Below are positions 32,784 to 44,541 of a DNA stretch of 64,000 nt, in pieces. The stretch is from the NCBI GenBank assembly GCA_002943765.1, contig PQWQ01000025.1, forward strand, positions 124,001 through 188,000, written 5' to 3'. Each line of letters begins with the position of its first letter. Within the stretch, counting starts at the first letter, position 1. The stretch is from Psoroptes ovis (Eukaryota > Arthropoda > Arachnida > Sarcoptiformes > Psoroptidae). The translations under genes were made by a program, and so were the position numbers. Below the pieces are notes generated by a model, which saw only the letters and a list, made by a program, of their open reading frames with translations, was not told the DNA's origin and searched no databases.

Positions 32784-32830
32784 CCATTACCATTGTGACC
32801 ATCACCATTGTGACCACCACCACCAGTGGC
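32784..32830. repeat. Short GTGACCATNACCATT tandem repeat
   Basis: Three imperfect 15-bp units, which on the minus strand read as Gly-His-Asn-Gly-Asp repeats in one frame. Confidence 0.7.
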
Positions 32831-33110
32831 AGCGTACGTGTCAAACATGAGCACGTTTTTGCCATCGTGGCAAATATTGAGCGCACAAAGTAGCAAAAGC
32901 AATTTTGAAATTTGTAAATCGAAGAAAAATGAAATACATATTTTCATATATATTTCAATGTACAAATGAATGAATGCGTTTCATTTCACAATTCCCATTT
33001 GGTTTATTGCTTTTTCAACGGGAAAAATATTCAATAATCTTTCAATTTTTTTCATTGAAATTTTATCATTATATTTATTTATATTTGTGTACATGCAATC
33101 TGCTATTATT

Positions 33111-33187
33111 AGGTTGTCCGAAAAGTTTTTGGCCGATTATATCGTAGAGAATTATGAGGAAAATCGACAAGAACTTTTCGGACAACT
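33111..33187. mobile_element. Mariner-type MITE, B family, TATATCGTAGAG centre
   Basis: Same interior plan as 25413-25490. Confidence 0.84.
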
Positions 33188-33734
33188 TAAATATTATTCA
33201 TATTAATAGCAATCCATACAAACAAACATATTGCCAGGAATCTTATGTATAAATATGAATGGATTTTGGGTGGAAATTCATTGATTTTTTTTCACAGTGA
33301 ATATTTCACAATTTTTAATGATCAAAATTTGTATACAGAATTTCGTACAACACAATGAGAAAACTGATTCATTGATTGTGAATACATCATATGATCGATG
33401 ATCAGATAATGTATCGAGAATACAATAATCACAGAGAATCAATTGTTTTTCACTGCGAAACATATTCACAAATAACGTTTTTGATACATTTGTTGATTGA
33501 TCAATGAGGATGCATCCATGGTGATGTACCACCACACATTACCCATCATCAACCATTATCATCGACATCAATATCATCATGTTCTGTCATCACCATTATT
33601 CAAAGTATTCAATTTCACAATTGTGAATATTGGCTTTGAATATTGATGTGTTTTGTTTGATTCAAAGATCAATTTCTTTGAATTTCCAAGGTTATTTTCT
33701 TTGATGAAATCTTAGATGATTTTCAAATTGTATT

Positions 33735-33812
33735 AGGTTGTCCGAAAAGTTCTGGCCAATTTTCATGAACAACTCTCGATTGATTAAGCCGAATGAACTT
33801 TTCGGACAACCT
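33735..33812 (+). mobile_element. Mariner-type MITE, B family, near-consensus
   Basis: CTGGCCAATTTTCATGAACAACTC left and TTAAGCCGAATGAAC right; flanks GTAT-T / A-ATAT. Confidence 0.88.
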
Positions 33813-33998
33813 AATATATTTGCTTGTATTGAAATTCATTGTATTCATTGATAATGATTATGATCATTGATATTGTTTTGCTTGTTCGATCATCATCATC
33901 ATAATCATTATCATCAAAACATGATAATGTCAGTGGTTTGGTAATGAATGTATTGAAAATCGTATGGAAAAATGAGATTCGAAATCATTGAAATTTAA

Positions 33999-34075
33999 TG
34001 GTTGTCCGAAAAGTTCTGGCCGATTTTAGCTATTGAGTTCTATGAATTTTTCCGCCAGAACTTTTCGGACAACCT
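33999..34075. mobile_element. Mariner-type MITE, B family, diverged centre
   Basis: CTGGCCGATTTTAGC left, TTTTTCCGCCAGAAC right. Confidence 0.8.
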
Positions 34076-34278
34076 AATATTTTGATAATTTCGATTCAAA
34101 TGATTTTGAATTCAAAATAATCAAAAATATTAATCGAAATACACAGAAAGAAAAAACAATCACATCAAATGTGATTATATACATCATTATCATTATCATC
34201 ATTATCGTTATTCGTTGTTTTTGGATGATTATTACATTGTTTATGAATGATTTCTAATAATACAATAGCAATAATATT

Positions 34279-34354
34279 AGGTTGTCCTATAAGTTCTTGC
34301 CGTTGTTTAAATTTTTTTTCATTCGAAAAACGGTAAGAACTTATGGGACAACCT
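34279..34354. mobile_element. Mariner-type MITE, A family
   Basis: CTTGCCGTTGTTT / AAAACGGTAAG arms, one mispair each. Confidence 0.85.
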
Positions 34355-34555
34355 AATAATTGATTTTCGCCTCTTATATTCAGAATAATGGGAGAATCAC
34401 ATGGAAGACATGCCATGGAATCATGGTGATCAATGATTTTCATTTCGAACGTTTTACTTGTGGATTCTTGCGGATTCTCGTGGATTCTGGGTCACACGGC
34501 CTTTCTATTATTCATCGATTATTTGGGCCGATTCACATTGATAGAAGTGAATTAT

Positions 34556-34632
34556 TGGATTGTCCCATAAGTTCTAGCGGTTTTTCGAATGAAAAAAAAT
34601 TCGAAAAACGACAAGAACTTATAGGACAACCT
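34556..34632. mobile_element. Mariner-type MITE, A family
   Basis: Left end GGATTGTCCC; arms CTAGCGGTTTTTC / GAAAAACGACAAG. Confidence 0.82.
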
Positions 34633-35200
34633 AATATTTGCTTGTCGAGAAAGAAAATTGACAGAAAATTGATTCCGGGTGCAGGAAAAAAAAGAAAAGA
34701 ATCAAATTACTTTCAAAATTCTTCGAAGCATTAAAACGTCTTAAAGAAAAATGACCTCCTCCCCTTGAGGAATTGTGCCAAAGAAGATGTACCAAGAATT
34801 AATTAATTGAAAAATATGTTTCGTGTATGGAATGGAATCGAATGGAATGAATTATGATTATTCAATGGGGCCATTCATATATACAATAATATTTACCATA
34901 AAATAATTATTGCCTTGTCGTATTTGTCGTGTTGTCCAGACGACATTTTTTATATCGACATTGTTCAATGATTCAATGCTTATTGAATCATTGAATATAT
35001 ATTAATATTTTTTGATCAAAAAATAATATGAATGTAATTTGTACAATTGTAATTGTATATTCAATGATCATCATCATCATTCGAATCAAAATGAGATCAA
35101 TTATATTTTGATCCATATATGTGTATTGTGATTATGGGAACCAATCAAATTATTTATTGTTGTTTGGTCGTTGTTATTTGTCAATGGTACGAATATATTT

Positions 35201-35280
35201 AGGTTGTCCGAAAAGTTCATTCCGATTAATCAATCGAAAGTTGTTCGAATGAAAATCGACTAGAACTTTTCGGACAACCT
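35201..35280 (-). mobile_element. Mariner-type MITE, B family
   Basis: TTCATTCCGATTAATCAATC left, GAAAATCGACTAGAAC right. Confidence 0.87.
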
Positions 35281-35535
35281 AATATTTTTGGGTCCAAAAT
35301 AATAATATATGTACTTAGCGAATTGTATTATTTATTTATTTATTTTTATTTGGTCATATATATTTATTTATGAATCAATGAAATGAATCATAAATAAATT
35401 GTAAATGGAAATAAATACAAACAAATCAACAAACAAACCAAATAAATAAATAAATAAAAAATGAATTAAATCAAGTTGAATATATATTGTCAACATTTGA
35501 ACAATATGATGATGATAATAATAATAATAAATATT

Positions 35536-35614
35536 AGATTGTCCGAAAAATTTTGGCCAATTTCCATTAAAAAAAACTCTATTGATTAAGCTGAATAAAC
35601 TTTTCGGACAACCT
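35536..35614 (+). mobile_element. Mariner-type MITE, B family
   Basis: AGATTGTCC left end; centre CTCTATTGATTAAGCTGAAT. Confidence 0.83.
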
Positions 35615-36019
35615 AAATATAAATAACAATCAAAAATTTGTACCAAGCAAATTTGTACTGAAGAAAAAATTTTGGTACCAAACAAGAGAATTAAAGAAGA
35701 ATTGGTAAAAAATAGAATAGAATCGTTGATTGAGTGAATAAGAATACAATTGAATCTGGTTTCGAGAATTCAATGGAATACAATTGAAAATGGATTCGAG
35801 AATTCAATTCGAAAGAATTGAACAAATATGAATAAGAATAAATACAAATAAACAAATTATTTTTGGGGACAAATTCTGAGCAAATTTGGACCAATACACA
35901 AGAATATTCTCAGAGATTCTCTGAGATTCTTCGAGATTCTTTGAAATTCTTGCGGATTCGTTCAGATTCTCTCGGATTCTATTATTCAATTTTGATATTT
36001 ATTCATGTACTTTTCTATT

Positions 36020-36095
36020 AGGTTGTCCCATAAGTTCTTGACGGTTATATCGTAGAAAATTATTGAAAAATCGGCAAGAACTTATTGGACAACCT
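36020..36095. mobile_element. Mariner-type MITE, A ends, TATATCGTAG centre
   Basis: Second A/B chimera: TTGACGGTTATATCGTAG then ATTATTGAAAAATCGGC. Confidence 0.83.
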
Positions 36096-36163
36096 AATAT
36101 TATTCTCTATGAATTTGAATTGAAGAATGGCAGAAATTTGTAAGAAAAATACATGAAAACCAC

Positions 36164-36183
36164 ACACACACACACACACACAG
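36164..36183. repeat. (CA)n microsatellite
   Basis: About ten CA dinucleotides. Confidence 0.9.
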
Positions 36184-36437
36184 ACACAAACAAAACCAAT
36201 AAATATTTATGTACACTGATTGTATTTATTGTATTTTGGCAATATATACATGACAATAACATCAGTCAGCCAGTAAGCAATTCAATTCAATTCAATTCAA
36301 TAATAATGACAATACAATACAACACAATCCGATAGATTCAATCAATCAATGAATGATAATAATGGATACAAATTGGCAACACATAAGAAGATACAAGACA
36401 TAATACGCGAATTTAGGGGTAATTTTTGGGAAATTTG

Positions 36438-36512
36438 GGGCTGTCCGAAAAGTTTTGGCTGATTTTTATAAGGAAATTTATTGACAAGGCGGAATGAACT
36501 TTTCGGACAGCT
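36438..36512. mobile_element. Mariner-type MITE, B family, diverged
   Basis: GGGCTGTCCGAAAAG left, CTTTTCGGACAGCTT right; both ends share the CTGTCC/GGACAG substitution, so the arms still pair. Confidence 0.8.
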
Positions 36513-36600
36513 TAAATACTGATACATTTATGTAGTAATATTTATTTATTTATCAATGAATCAGATTCTAATAGTTTTTAGTTGGTTATTATTATTATTT

Positions 36601-36677
36601 AGGGTTGTCCGAAAAGTTCTGACAGCTTAATCAATAGAGTTCTATATGAAAATCGGTCAAAACTTTTCGGACAAGCT
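36601..36677 (-). mobile_element. Mariner-type MITE, B family
   Basis: CTGACAGCTTAATCAATAGAG left, GAAAATCGGTCAAAAC right; right end GGACAAGCT. Confidence 0.83.
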
Positions 36678-36922
36678 AATATTTATTATTATTAACAAAA
36701 TCATTGTTATATATTTCAATTCATTTGATTTCGTTTTCATTGTTATTATTAGAGAGTTTGTCAAAATCTATCAAAATTCTTCTTCTTATGGGATATATTC
36801 TTATTGTCTTTGTTTGTATTTGTTCTGTTTTTAAGATTTGAAAAATAAATAAATAAATACATTTCTCTCATTGAGAAAAAATACACATCAGTCTAATAAT
36901 AATGACAGTGGGAAAAAATCAA

Positions 36923-37000
36923 AGGCTGTCCGAAAAGTTTTGGCGGTTTTCGCCATTGTATTTTAATCGATTATTACGACAGAATTTTTCGGACACGCTT
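36923..37000. mobile_element. Mariner-type MITE, B family, diverged
   Basis: GGCTGTCCGAAAAGTTTTGGCGG left, AATTTTTCGGACACGCTT right. Confidence 0.75.
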
Positions 37001-37759
37001 CGAAATCAGTATTTTTTTTTTTTTTTTTTGTTTTATTTTAGCAAACAAGACAAACACATCAAATTCATAAATCACCAAATGAATTCATTGTTATCGAGAG
37101 AAAGAAATAATGATCATCATTGATAATCAATGATGGGTAATAATCAATGATTTCGGGAAAGTTTCCCGGAAAAAAATTTTTCCGAAAAAAAACAATTCAA
37201 TTTGGTTGGGTCTTTGGGTTGACATTTGTCATTGTTTAATGTCGGCGTTTGTTGGTGATGGTGTTTGGTGATTTGGCTCATTATCTTGGTCATTGTTTGT
37301 GAAGAAGATGATGCAGCCAAATGACAAATGTCATTTGGGTACATTTTGCACTGGGAATTACAGTAAAAATCACTGGCAAATCAATCAATTGGAAATGGAC
37401 TTGTTAATTGAAAATTCGAGAAATTTTCCCAGAAACAATTCAAACACAACAAATGAACAATCATTGATTTTGGTGTTGTTTCATAATTGAAACATAAATC
37501 ACAAGAAATCCCTGTAGAAATTCAAAGAAAATCCTTCAAGAAAAAATTGGAGAAATTTTTCGGAAATTTCTAGGGAAATTTCACCAATTTTTGCGGAAAA
37601 ATTTTCTCCGATTTCGGGAAAATTTCTCGCAAATTACAAACTAACCACACACACACACAAATAAGACTGACAACTCTCAAATCAATCAATGATCAATAAT
37701 ACATTGTAAGTACTGACAAATAATGATTTTTGTTTGATCGAAATTCATTGAAATATTTT

Positions 37760-37849
37760 AGGTTGTCCGAAAAGTTCATTCCACTTAATCACAATACAAT
37801 CAACGTAGAATTGCTCAATGAAAATCGGCCAAAACTTTTCGGACAACCT
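37760..37849 (-). mobile_element. Mariner-type MITE, B family, long centre
   Basis: 90 bp: extra ACAATACAATCAACG in the middle of an otherwise consensus reverse copy. Confidence 0.85.
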
Positions 37850-38753
37850 AATATTTTAATGAATTCATGAATTTATTTTGAATGATTCTCATTGATTTTG
37901 TACCAAAACTCAATGATAGATATTCAATGCGATTCTTTGAATTTTTGAATTTTTACAAAATTCAAAAATTGACAAAATTCGACAAATAAATTTGTCAATT
38001 TTTTGGCATCAAAAATTGGGCAAATTGACAAATCAATAGCAAATTTGGTTACACTGAAAATTTTTTTTTTTTCGGTGCAACTTTCGGTTTATTTTTAGTG
38101 CTGCAGCTTTGGTCTATTATTTTTTTTTTTTTTTTTTGGACTATTTTGGGCTGACTTTTTGGATTATTTTTAGGTTCATTTTCGGGTCCCTCTATTCGGG
38201 TGTTCTCAGCCCATTTTCAACTATGGGCTCTGAATTTTTTGACTTTTTTTTTGAACCAAAATTCAACATTGTAATTCGAAAGACCTTGACGTTTGAAGAT
38301 AATTAATTCGATGAATTAATTATAATTGAAATTTTCGCTTTTTGCTTTCGAATTCAAAGACACAGATAATGGGATATTTTTGGGACATCGAGTGATTAAG
38401 TGAACATCATCGACACGAGCCATATCGATGGCCATTAATTTGTATTAATTCATTAATTCAACTCTTTGTTTCATTTTTACACCCGAAAAAAAATTCTGGT
38501 CGAATTAATTGAAATATTCACTCGTGCCTCATAGCAGCCGACCGACCAACATTAACCTAAATGCACAAGAATTAACACGGCCACATGGTTACACGATTCG
38601 TTGAATCAATTGTGTTTCAGTTCGAAAGGGTTTAAGCCTGTTTAACTGTGTATCTTTGCATGTGTATCTATGGTAAAGGCCCATTTCATTATTATTTCAA
38701 GTTATGAACATACAATGGAGTATTCTTTCAAGGAATATTCTTTGAAAATATTG

Positions 38754-38830
38754 AGTTGTCCGGAAAGTTTTGGCCAATTTTCATGAGCAACTCTATTGTG
38801 ATTCAACCGAATGAACTTTTCGGACAACTT
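38754..38830 (+). mobile_element. Mariner-type MITE, B family
   Basis: TTGGCCAATTTTCATGAGCAACTC left, ACCGAATGAAC right; ends AGTTGTCC / GGACAACTT. Confidence 0.85.
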
Positions 38831-39033
38831 AATTGAATAGACACTAAAACTGTATACAAGCCCTTAGAACAACAACGAAACAACAAGCCCTTGGAATTAA
38901 TCAAGAATTATTATTATTAGTATCATCAGCATTATTATTATTATTATTATTAAAACAAGAAGATCGGAATAATGAACACAGAGAGAGAGAGAGAGTGAGG
39001 AACTTTCATAAAAATTGTTACACTTTACTAGTA

Positions 39034-39161
39034 CAGTGATTCTCAACCTTGATTTCAGTAATGTTGCCGCACACCATGTCATCGAATTATGATGATTTAT
39101 GTTTACGAAAGTTTGGCCGAATACAAAAGTACCGAGGTACAGTGTTGGTTGAGAATCACTG
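39034..39161. mobile_element. hAT-like element, copy 3
   Basis: CAGTGATTCTCAACC / GGTTGAGAATCACTG: the same substitution in both ends keeps them complementary. Flanks TACTAGTA / TCTTAGTA agree at 6 of 8 bases, compatible with an old 8-bp duplication. Confidence 0.72.
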
Positions 39162-39536
39162 TCTTAGTACACATATTGATGTCGATATTATGTACATAGA
39201 TAAACAAACAAACACAAAAATACTTTTATTTTTATTAAATTAATAATAAACTCTTTGTACTCTACTCACTCGACTACAAACTACACATATTCGATCGAAT
39301 ATTCTGGCCAACATTGCATGCATACACACATATGACGGATTATTACAGCACTTACCGTTAAAGGCAGTAAAGTGCCAAAGCTATTTGTACCAAACATACA
39401 TTTAAGCATCAACATTAATACATCTGAACATTCAGTGCATTCAATTGCAAAAAAAAATACTGAGATGAATGAATTTTACATGAATGAAATTATTAATGAA
39501 GAAAATTCAATGACTCTGAAATAAATACAAATATTT

Positions 39537-39616
39537 AGGTTGTCCGAAAAGTTCATTCGGCTCGAATTAATAGAGAATTGTTCAGGAAAATCGGCCAAAA
39601 CTTTTCGGACAATCCA
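39537..39616 (-). mobile_element. Mariner-type MITE, B family
   Basis: TTCATTCGGCTCGAATTAATAGAG left; right end GGACAATCC. Confidence 0.84.
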
Positions 39617-39891
39617 AATATATATAAAAATAAATTTATCGTGTAAAACACTAATAATAATAATAATTATAATGATGATGATAGTGATAATATTAATGAA
39701 ACTCACAAATACATACACCGAGAATAAAACAAAATGAATGATAATTAAAGCATCTTTTAATGGGCCATATATGTATGTAGGGGTGTATAGACCGGAGAAC
39801 AACTTGGAAAAACAATGGCTAAAAGGCAAATGGAAATTTATGGGACATGAAAACGAAACAAAAGCGAAAAACATGTAAATAAATAAATATC

Positions 39892-39969
39892 AGGGTTGTC
39901 CCATAAGTTCTTGCTGGTTATATCGTAGAAAATCATTGGAAAAAACGGCAAATACTTACGGGACAACCT
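39892..39969. mobile_element. Mariner-type MITE, A ends, TATATCGTAG centre
   Basis: Third chimera: CTTGCTGGTTATATCGTAG then AAACGGCAAATAC. Confidence 0.82.
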
Positions 39970-40310
39970 AATAGAATAAAATAAACAAAGAAAGAAAATA
40001 GACATTAATAGATATAAATGGCCCTAGATAGATAGTTAATAATAAATGGGCTGAGGCTGTGGGGGTTTGGGGGCTCGGGATCGGAAGGTGGTTGGTGGGT
40101 GATTCATAAATGCAGTGTGTTGTGCAGTAATTAATCCACATAAATTGATTTTTTAATGTGAATTGTAAACAATGATATTCGTCAAATGATAGATATTTGT
40201 TAAGGCTATCGTATGTGTTGGCTGTAGGTGTATAGATGTGCAGGTGGGTGTAGATGTATTGGGCATGAGATAAATCTGATACAAATGCATCGATTGAAAA
40301 TGAAATTTCG

Positions 40311-40399
40311 GGGTTGTCCGGAAAGTCGTGTCGGTTTTATATCGGAGTTTTATTAAGGCGATTTTCGTTTGATCGCCGTCGAGACTTTTCGGACAGTCT
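40311..40399. mobile_element. Mariner-type MITE, B family, diverged
   Basis: GGGTTGTCCGGAAAGTCG left, GACTTTTCGGACAGTCTT right. Confidence 0.72.
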
Positions 40400-40586
40400 T
40401 TCGATATATTGAAAATATTCTAATTGTAATAATTGATACAATTGATGAAAAATCAAATTGAATCGAAATTGTATCCAATATTTGAATTGCTTATTTGATT
40501 GAATATTATGAAAACATTTCTTTACATGAGGATTGTATATGTATGTAAATGTATTGATTTGCATAAATCAATAACAAATTTATATT

Positions 40587-40665
40587 AGATTGTCCGAAAA
40601 GTTTTGGCCAATTTTCATTCGAAAACTCTTGATTGATTAAGCAGAATGAACTTTTCGGACAACCT
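40587..40665 (+). mobile_element. Mariner-type MITE, B family
   Basis: TTGGCCAATTTTCATTCG left, TTAAGCAGAATGAAC right. Confidence 0.86.
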
Positions 40666-41070
40666 AAATATATTCATGAATCGATACATGGATTCTTGAA
40701 TATATATGTTTTTATTGAAATTTTTTATGCAAATTTTCTATTCACAATAATTGATCACGAATCAAAGATGTTTTGAAAAAGGTGTTTATGTAAAATGTAG
40801 CAAACATAAGAAATGGAAGAAATAATGTACGAATGAACGAATCAATCGAAAAATTTCGAAGAGAAAAAAAAATGTAATTGAAAATTTGAGTTATTGAATT
40901 TATGAATGACCCAATTTTTGAAAATTACCATTCGCAATTCATTTGTTGTTGTTGTTGTATGAAATTTTCGGATAAATATTTCATCAGGGGTCTGTTGTAC
41001 GTTCAACGTGAAATATGAATGGGCAGAGGGGTTCAGCATACCCTTTGAATACACAAGAATTTAGAAGGAT

Positions 41071-41150
41071 TTTTCGCGGAAACATTAGTAGCTTTTGTAG
41101 GGGGCGCCACTACGAGCCATAACGAGGTCGTATAACCCTTTTTCCGCGAA
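41071..41150. repeat. Short element with TTCGCGGAAA inverted ends
   Basis: TTTTCGCGGAAA at the left and TTTCCGCGAA at the right enclose 58 bp including GGGGCGCCACTACGAGCC. Single copy here; could be another MITE type or a regulatory palindrome. Confidence 0.5.
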
Positions 41151-41490
41151 ATGTTTCATTGAAATATCAGTGATCATTCATATAACTAGGTTTGTAGGTG
41201 AATGTTTAATGGTGGTAGAATTTGCTCATTTTAAGGCCTGAATGCACCAAAAAACAAAATTTTCTGGGTGCACACACACACACATAGAAACATAATTACA
41301 AAATGAAAAAATACATAAAAACACATTCATAAAATACGTGATTTACATATAACACATTTCATTTGTGTGAATGAATGAGGCCAAAGATACTGGAAAATAT
41401 GGTTTTCATCAAGATTAAATGGATTTTTTTTTTTTGTTGGTTTCTGGTTTGTAAATGAGGAATAAATGTACACAGATATGAATATATTTG

Positions 41491-41568
41491 AGGTTGTCCG
41501 AAAAGTTTTGACTGATTTTCATGAACAACTCTATGGTGATTAAGCTCCAAGAACTTTTCGGACAACCT
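41491..41568 (+). mobile_element. Mariner-type MITE, B family
   Basis: TTGACTGATTTTCATGAACAACTC left, GATTAAGCTCCAAGAAC right. Confidence 0.86.
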
Positions 41569-41854
41569 TAATACATATATGAATAATGGAATGTACAAAA
41601 AACTATCAAAGGAGGAGGAGGAAGAAGAAGAGAAAGGATCCATGGAGGCTCACCTTCCCCTTCTTTCCCAGCCTCAGAGACCATTATTATGTACACTGGA
41701 ATCATAATGAGCATTGGAATCAAAAAATAGATAAATGAGTACAGTAATTATGTTTATGAATGATCCAAAAAATGAATGATTTAAAATAAATAAATAAATA
41801 TTTACGTTTTATATGAATGAATGAATTAGAGATCAGGAAAGCTCAAACTTATTG

Positions 41855-41931
41855 GGGTTGTCCCATAAGTTCTTGCTGTTTTTCGAATGAAAAAAAAATT
41901 TAAAAAACGGCCAAAACTTATAGGACAACCT
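41855..41931. mobile_element. Mariner-type MITE, A family
   Basis: CTTGCTGTTTTTCGAATG left, AAAAACGGCCAAAAC right; flank ATTGGGG replaces ATTAGG. Confidence 0.83.
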
Positions 41932-42340
41932 AATACAAAATGATTTGAAAAGGGTTCACACAACTAAAAAGGGTTCAAAAAAATGTCAGGAAAATTTCCC
42001 GAAAAAAAAAACATTTTTTGGTTCTAATTCAACCTAAGAGGAATCACACTGGATTTGAAATGTATCAATTTAATCAAATTTGATTAAATTGATAATCAAA
42101 ATCAAATCAAATGAAGAAATGTATCGAAATACATTTCTCTGTGTGAGTGTGTATCAAATTGACTTGATGTAGCACAAAATTAATGGGAAAACACTGGATA
42201 TTTCGATACAACACACATACACAGAGACAGAGAGCCCAATTGATATTAATAATTCATTGAATTTTGATGGATCGACAAACACCTAGTAACCAACAGAATA
42301 CTCGTGTTCATTTGTATGAAGATATTTTTTGACATTTATA

Positions 42341-42372
42341 AGATATAATCGGCAAAAACTTTTAGGACAACC
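42341..42372. mobile_element. Right half of a mariner-type MITE
   Basis: AGATATAATCGGCAAAAACTTT then AGGACAACCT; left half lost. Confidence 0.6.
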
Positions 42373-43250
42373 TAATAATAATTGAATGTTGAATAAATCA
42401 TATTTGTCAGTCAATCAGTGAAGTCAGTGAAGTTATTTGTCAAATGTCATTCAATTTCAATTCATTTTCGATAAATCACAAAAAATCATGCATATTCATA
42501 CATATTCATTCACAAAGATTGTTATCAGTGAATGAGAGGATGACGAGGAGGGAGGAGGAGGAGGAGGAAGGGGACAAACAAATAAATAAATAAATGATCA
42601 GATGGACCCAGATCAGATTCTGTGGTTCGGTAAATCCGAAACAAATTTACAAAATTCAAAAATCTGATATGAGAAATGATCATAAGAATTTCATTCATTA
42701 ATTTATTCATTATGAATGATTCCCGTAAAGATTACTAGAAAATCTTTCTGGGAAATTTCTCTGTGGAATTTCTTCCATCCAAAAGCCCCATTAAGCTAAA
42801 TGATTAACCTCAATGAATAAACACATGGAGCTGAGAAACACAACTCAGAATCGTGGATCTTCGGAGCAGCGAAGAGCTGGGAGTGGGGCCACTAGGATCC
42901 ACACACACTAATGAGGAGGAGGAGGATGGAAAAAACTCGATAAAATAATGAGACCAGAGATGAATAAATCAGTGAATCATATGTATGCTTGGGGGCTTGG
43001 AATTATTTTTAGCGAAAGAAATTTCTGGAGAAGGAAATTTCCCAGGAATTTTGAGTTGGGGAAATTTCCCAGAAAATTCAGCCTCAGATATTCATACAAA
43101 TAAAACATAAATGTACCATCCACAAATAACATAACATGGTCCAAAAATGAAGATGATGAATAATTTATTTTCTTGGCCCAAAAAAAAAAATCATAAATTA
43201 ATGAATTTTATGAAAACACATTACTCGTGATGAAGACCCAACAAGGACCT

Positions 43251-43300
43251 AAGTGAAAATGAATCCATGAGTCCATGAATCCATGGATTCATTTTCACTT
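43251..43300. repeat. Palindrome with 19-bp AAGTGAAAATGAATCCATG arms
   Basis: Perfect arms at 43251-43269 and 43282-43300. Flanks GGACCT / AGTTCGGATCC are partly symmetrical too. Confidence 0.65.
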
Positions 43301-44097
43301 TAGTTCGGATCCTACACACACACACACGAAATTCATATGGATCCACATATATATGTGAATCCAATATGGATCCATGTGGGCCGCATCAGCATCAGCAGCA
43401 ACAACAGCAGCAGCAGCTAAAAATAATCAAAATAATGCAATTTTTGCCCGATGGGAAATTTTCTGGAAAAATTGTTTTCACAATTTTGCTTCTCGAAAAT
43501 ATTCTTTCGCCCGTAAATGTGTGTGTATCGAGTGTGTATATATCGTATATGAGTGTATAAATGGATCATTCACAAATGAAATCATTTTCAATTCGAGTGG
43601 AAATTTAATTTTCTTCTCTTTTCAAAATTTGATCCACTTTTATTGTCGGATCATCATCTTTGAAATATCTTTGAAAAACATCAGGTTGAATAAAATGAAG
43701 GTTGAAACCTGTCAAAATTGTTCTGGTGTTTACGGGAAAAATTTTTTCGGGGAAAAATTTTCGAGGGAAATTTCCCGTAAAAATTTTTTCATTTCTAAGA
43801 AATTTTACGGGAAGAGAAATATGATCCGAGTTGATTCTTCGGTTTACGAGAAAATTCCCGGAAACAATTTTCCCGAAAAAATTCCGAAAGGCTTACGATC
43901 TGATTTGATTTGTTCAGATTTCAAATTTTTGAAATTTCATTTTGATGTTTGACGTGTGTGTATTGGTTGTTGCTACGAATAGCAAACATATATGAGAGTA
44001 ACGGGTTATTTTTGTTTATTCATTCATTCAATTTTTTGACATTTTTGAAGCCTGCGACAAACAAAAAAAAATATGACAAATGACATTTGAATATATT

Positions 44098-44173
44098 AGG
44101 TTGTCCGATAAGTTCTGGCCGTTTTTTAAATTTTTTTCATCCAAAAAAACGGCAAAAACTTATGGGACAACCC
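44098..44173. mobile_element. Mariner-type MITE, A family
   Basis: Left CCGATAAGTTCTGGCCG is intermediate between A and B; right end GGGACAACCC. Confidence 0.82.
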
Positions 44174-44518
44174 GATATATTCAAGTGAAATATGATCAAA
44201 TATGATTTGGTGATTTTGGCGGAGAAATTTCTCCGATTTCTCGGATTTTAAATTTTTGAAATTTTGTTTCATTTAAATTATTTTATTTTATTTTTTTTTT
44301 GAGTGCAGCAAAAACAAATCAAAACAAATTAGTTTAAATTTCACAAAAATATTTTTGTGTGACAAATCAACCCAAGCACCTCGACAAATTTTTTTGAAGA
44401 GGGTGGGAGGAGGAGGAGGAGAGGGTGAAAAAGTTATGGAAATTTTTTGTGGAAAGTTTTCGGAAAAATTCATTTTTTTCGGCTCAATTTTTTTCTTGGA
44501 AATTTTTCTGAGCTCTAC

Positions 44519-44541
44519 AGGCGCCCAGAGGGCGCCTGGCA
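44519..44541. mobile_element. GGCGCC element fragment
   Basis: AGGCGCCCAGAGGGCGCCTGG without CTCGAC ends; the only member found far from the 5-10.5 kb cluster. Confidence 0.4.

Larger units (their letters stand above)
30258..33107. other. eag 5' flank
   Basis: Either 5' UTR or first (non-coding) intron. The segment 30570-30700, with CTTGTCGCTTGTCG repeats, is of higher complexity than its surroundings and could be leader or promoter DNA. Two B MITEs follow. At 32701-32965 two overlapping minus-strand frames cross a GGTCACAATGGTGAT repeat; not called as a gene. Confidence 0.4.

Noticed and set aside
40037..40110. Short proline-rich frame (PPTTFRSRAPKPPQPQPIYY) ending in a stop
   Set aside because: No acceptor within reach upstream on the minus strand; likely a G-rich low-complexity run.
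41642..41740. Minus-strand IPMLIMIPVYIIMVSEAGKE segment before a GTGAGC donor, resembling a membrane helix
   Set aside because: No AG acceptor in the open stretch and a stop directly upstream; no neighbouring exon fits.
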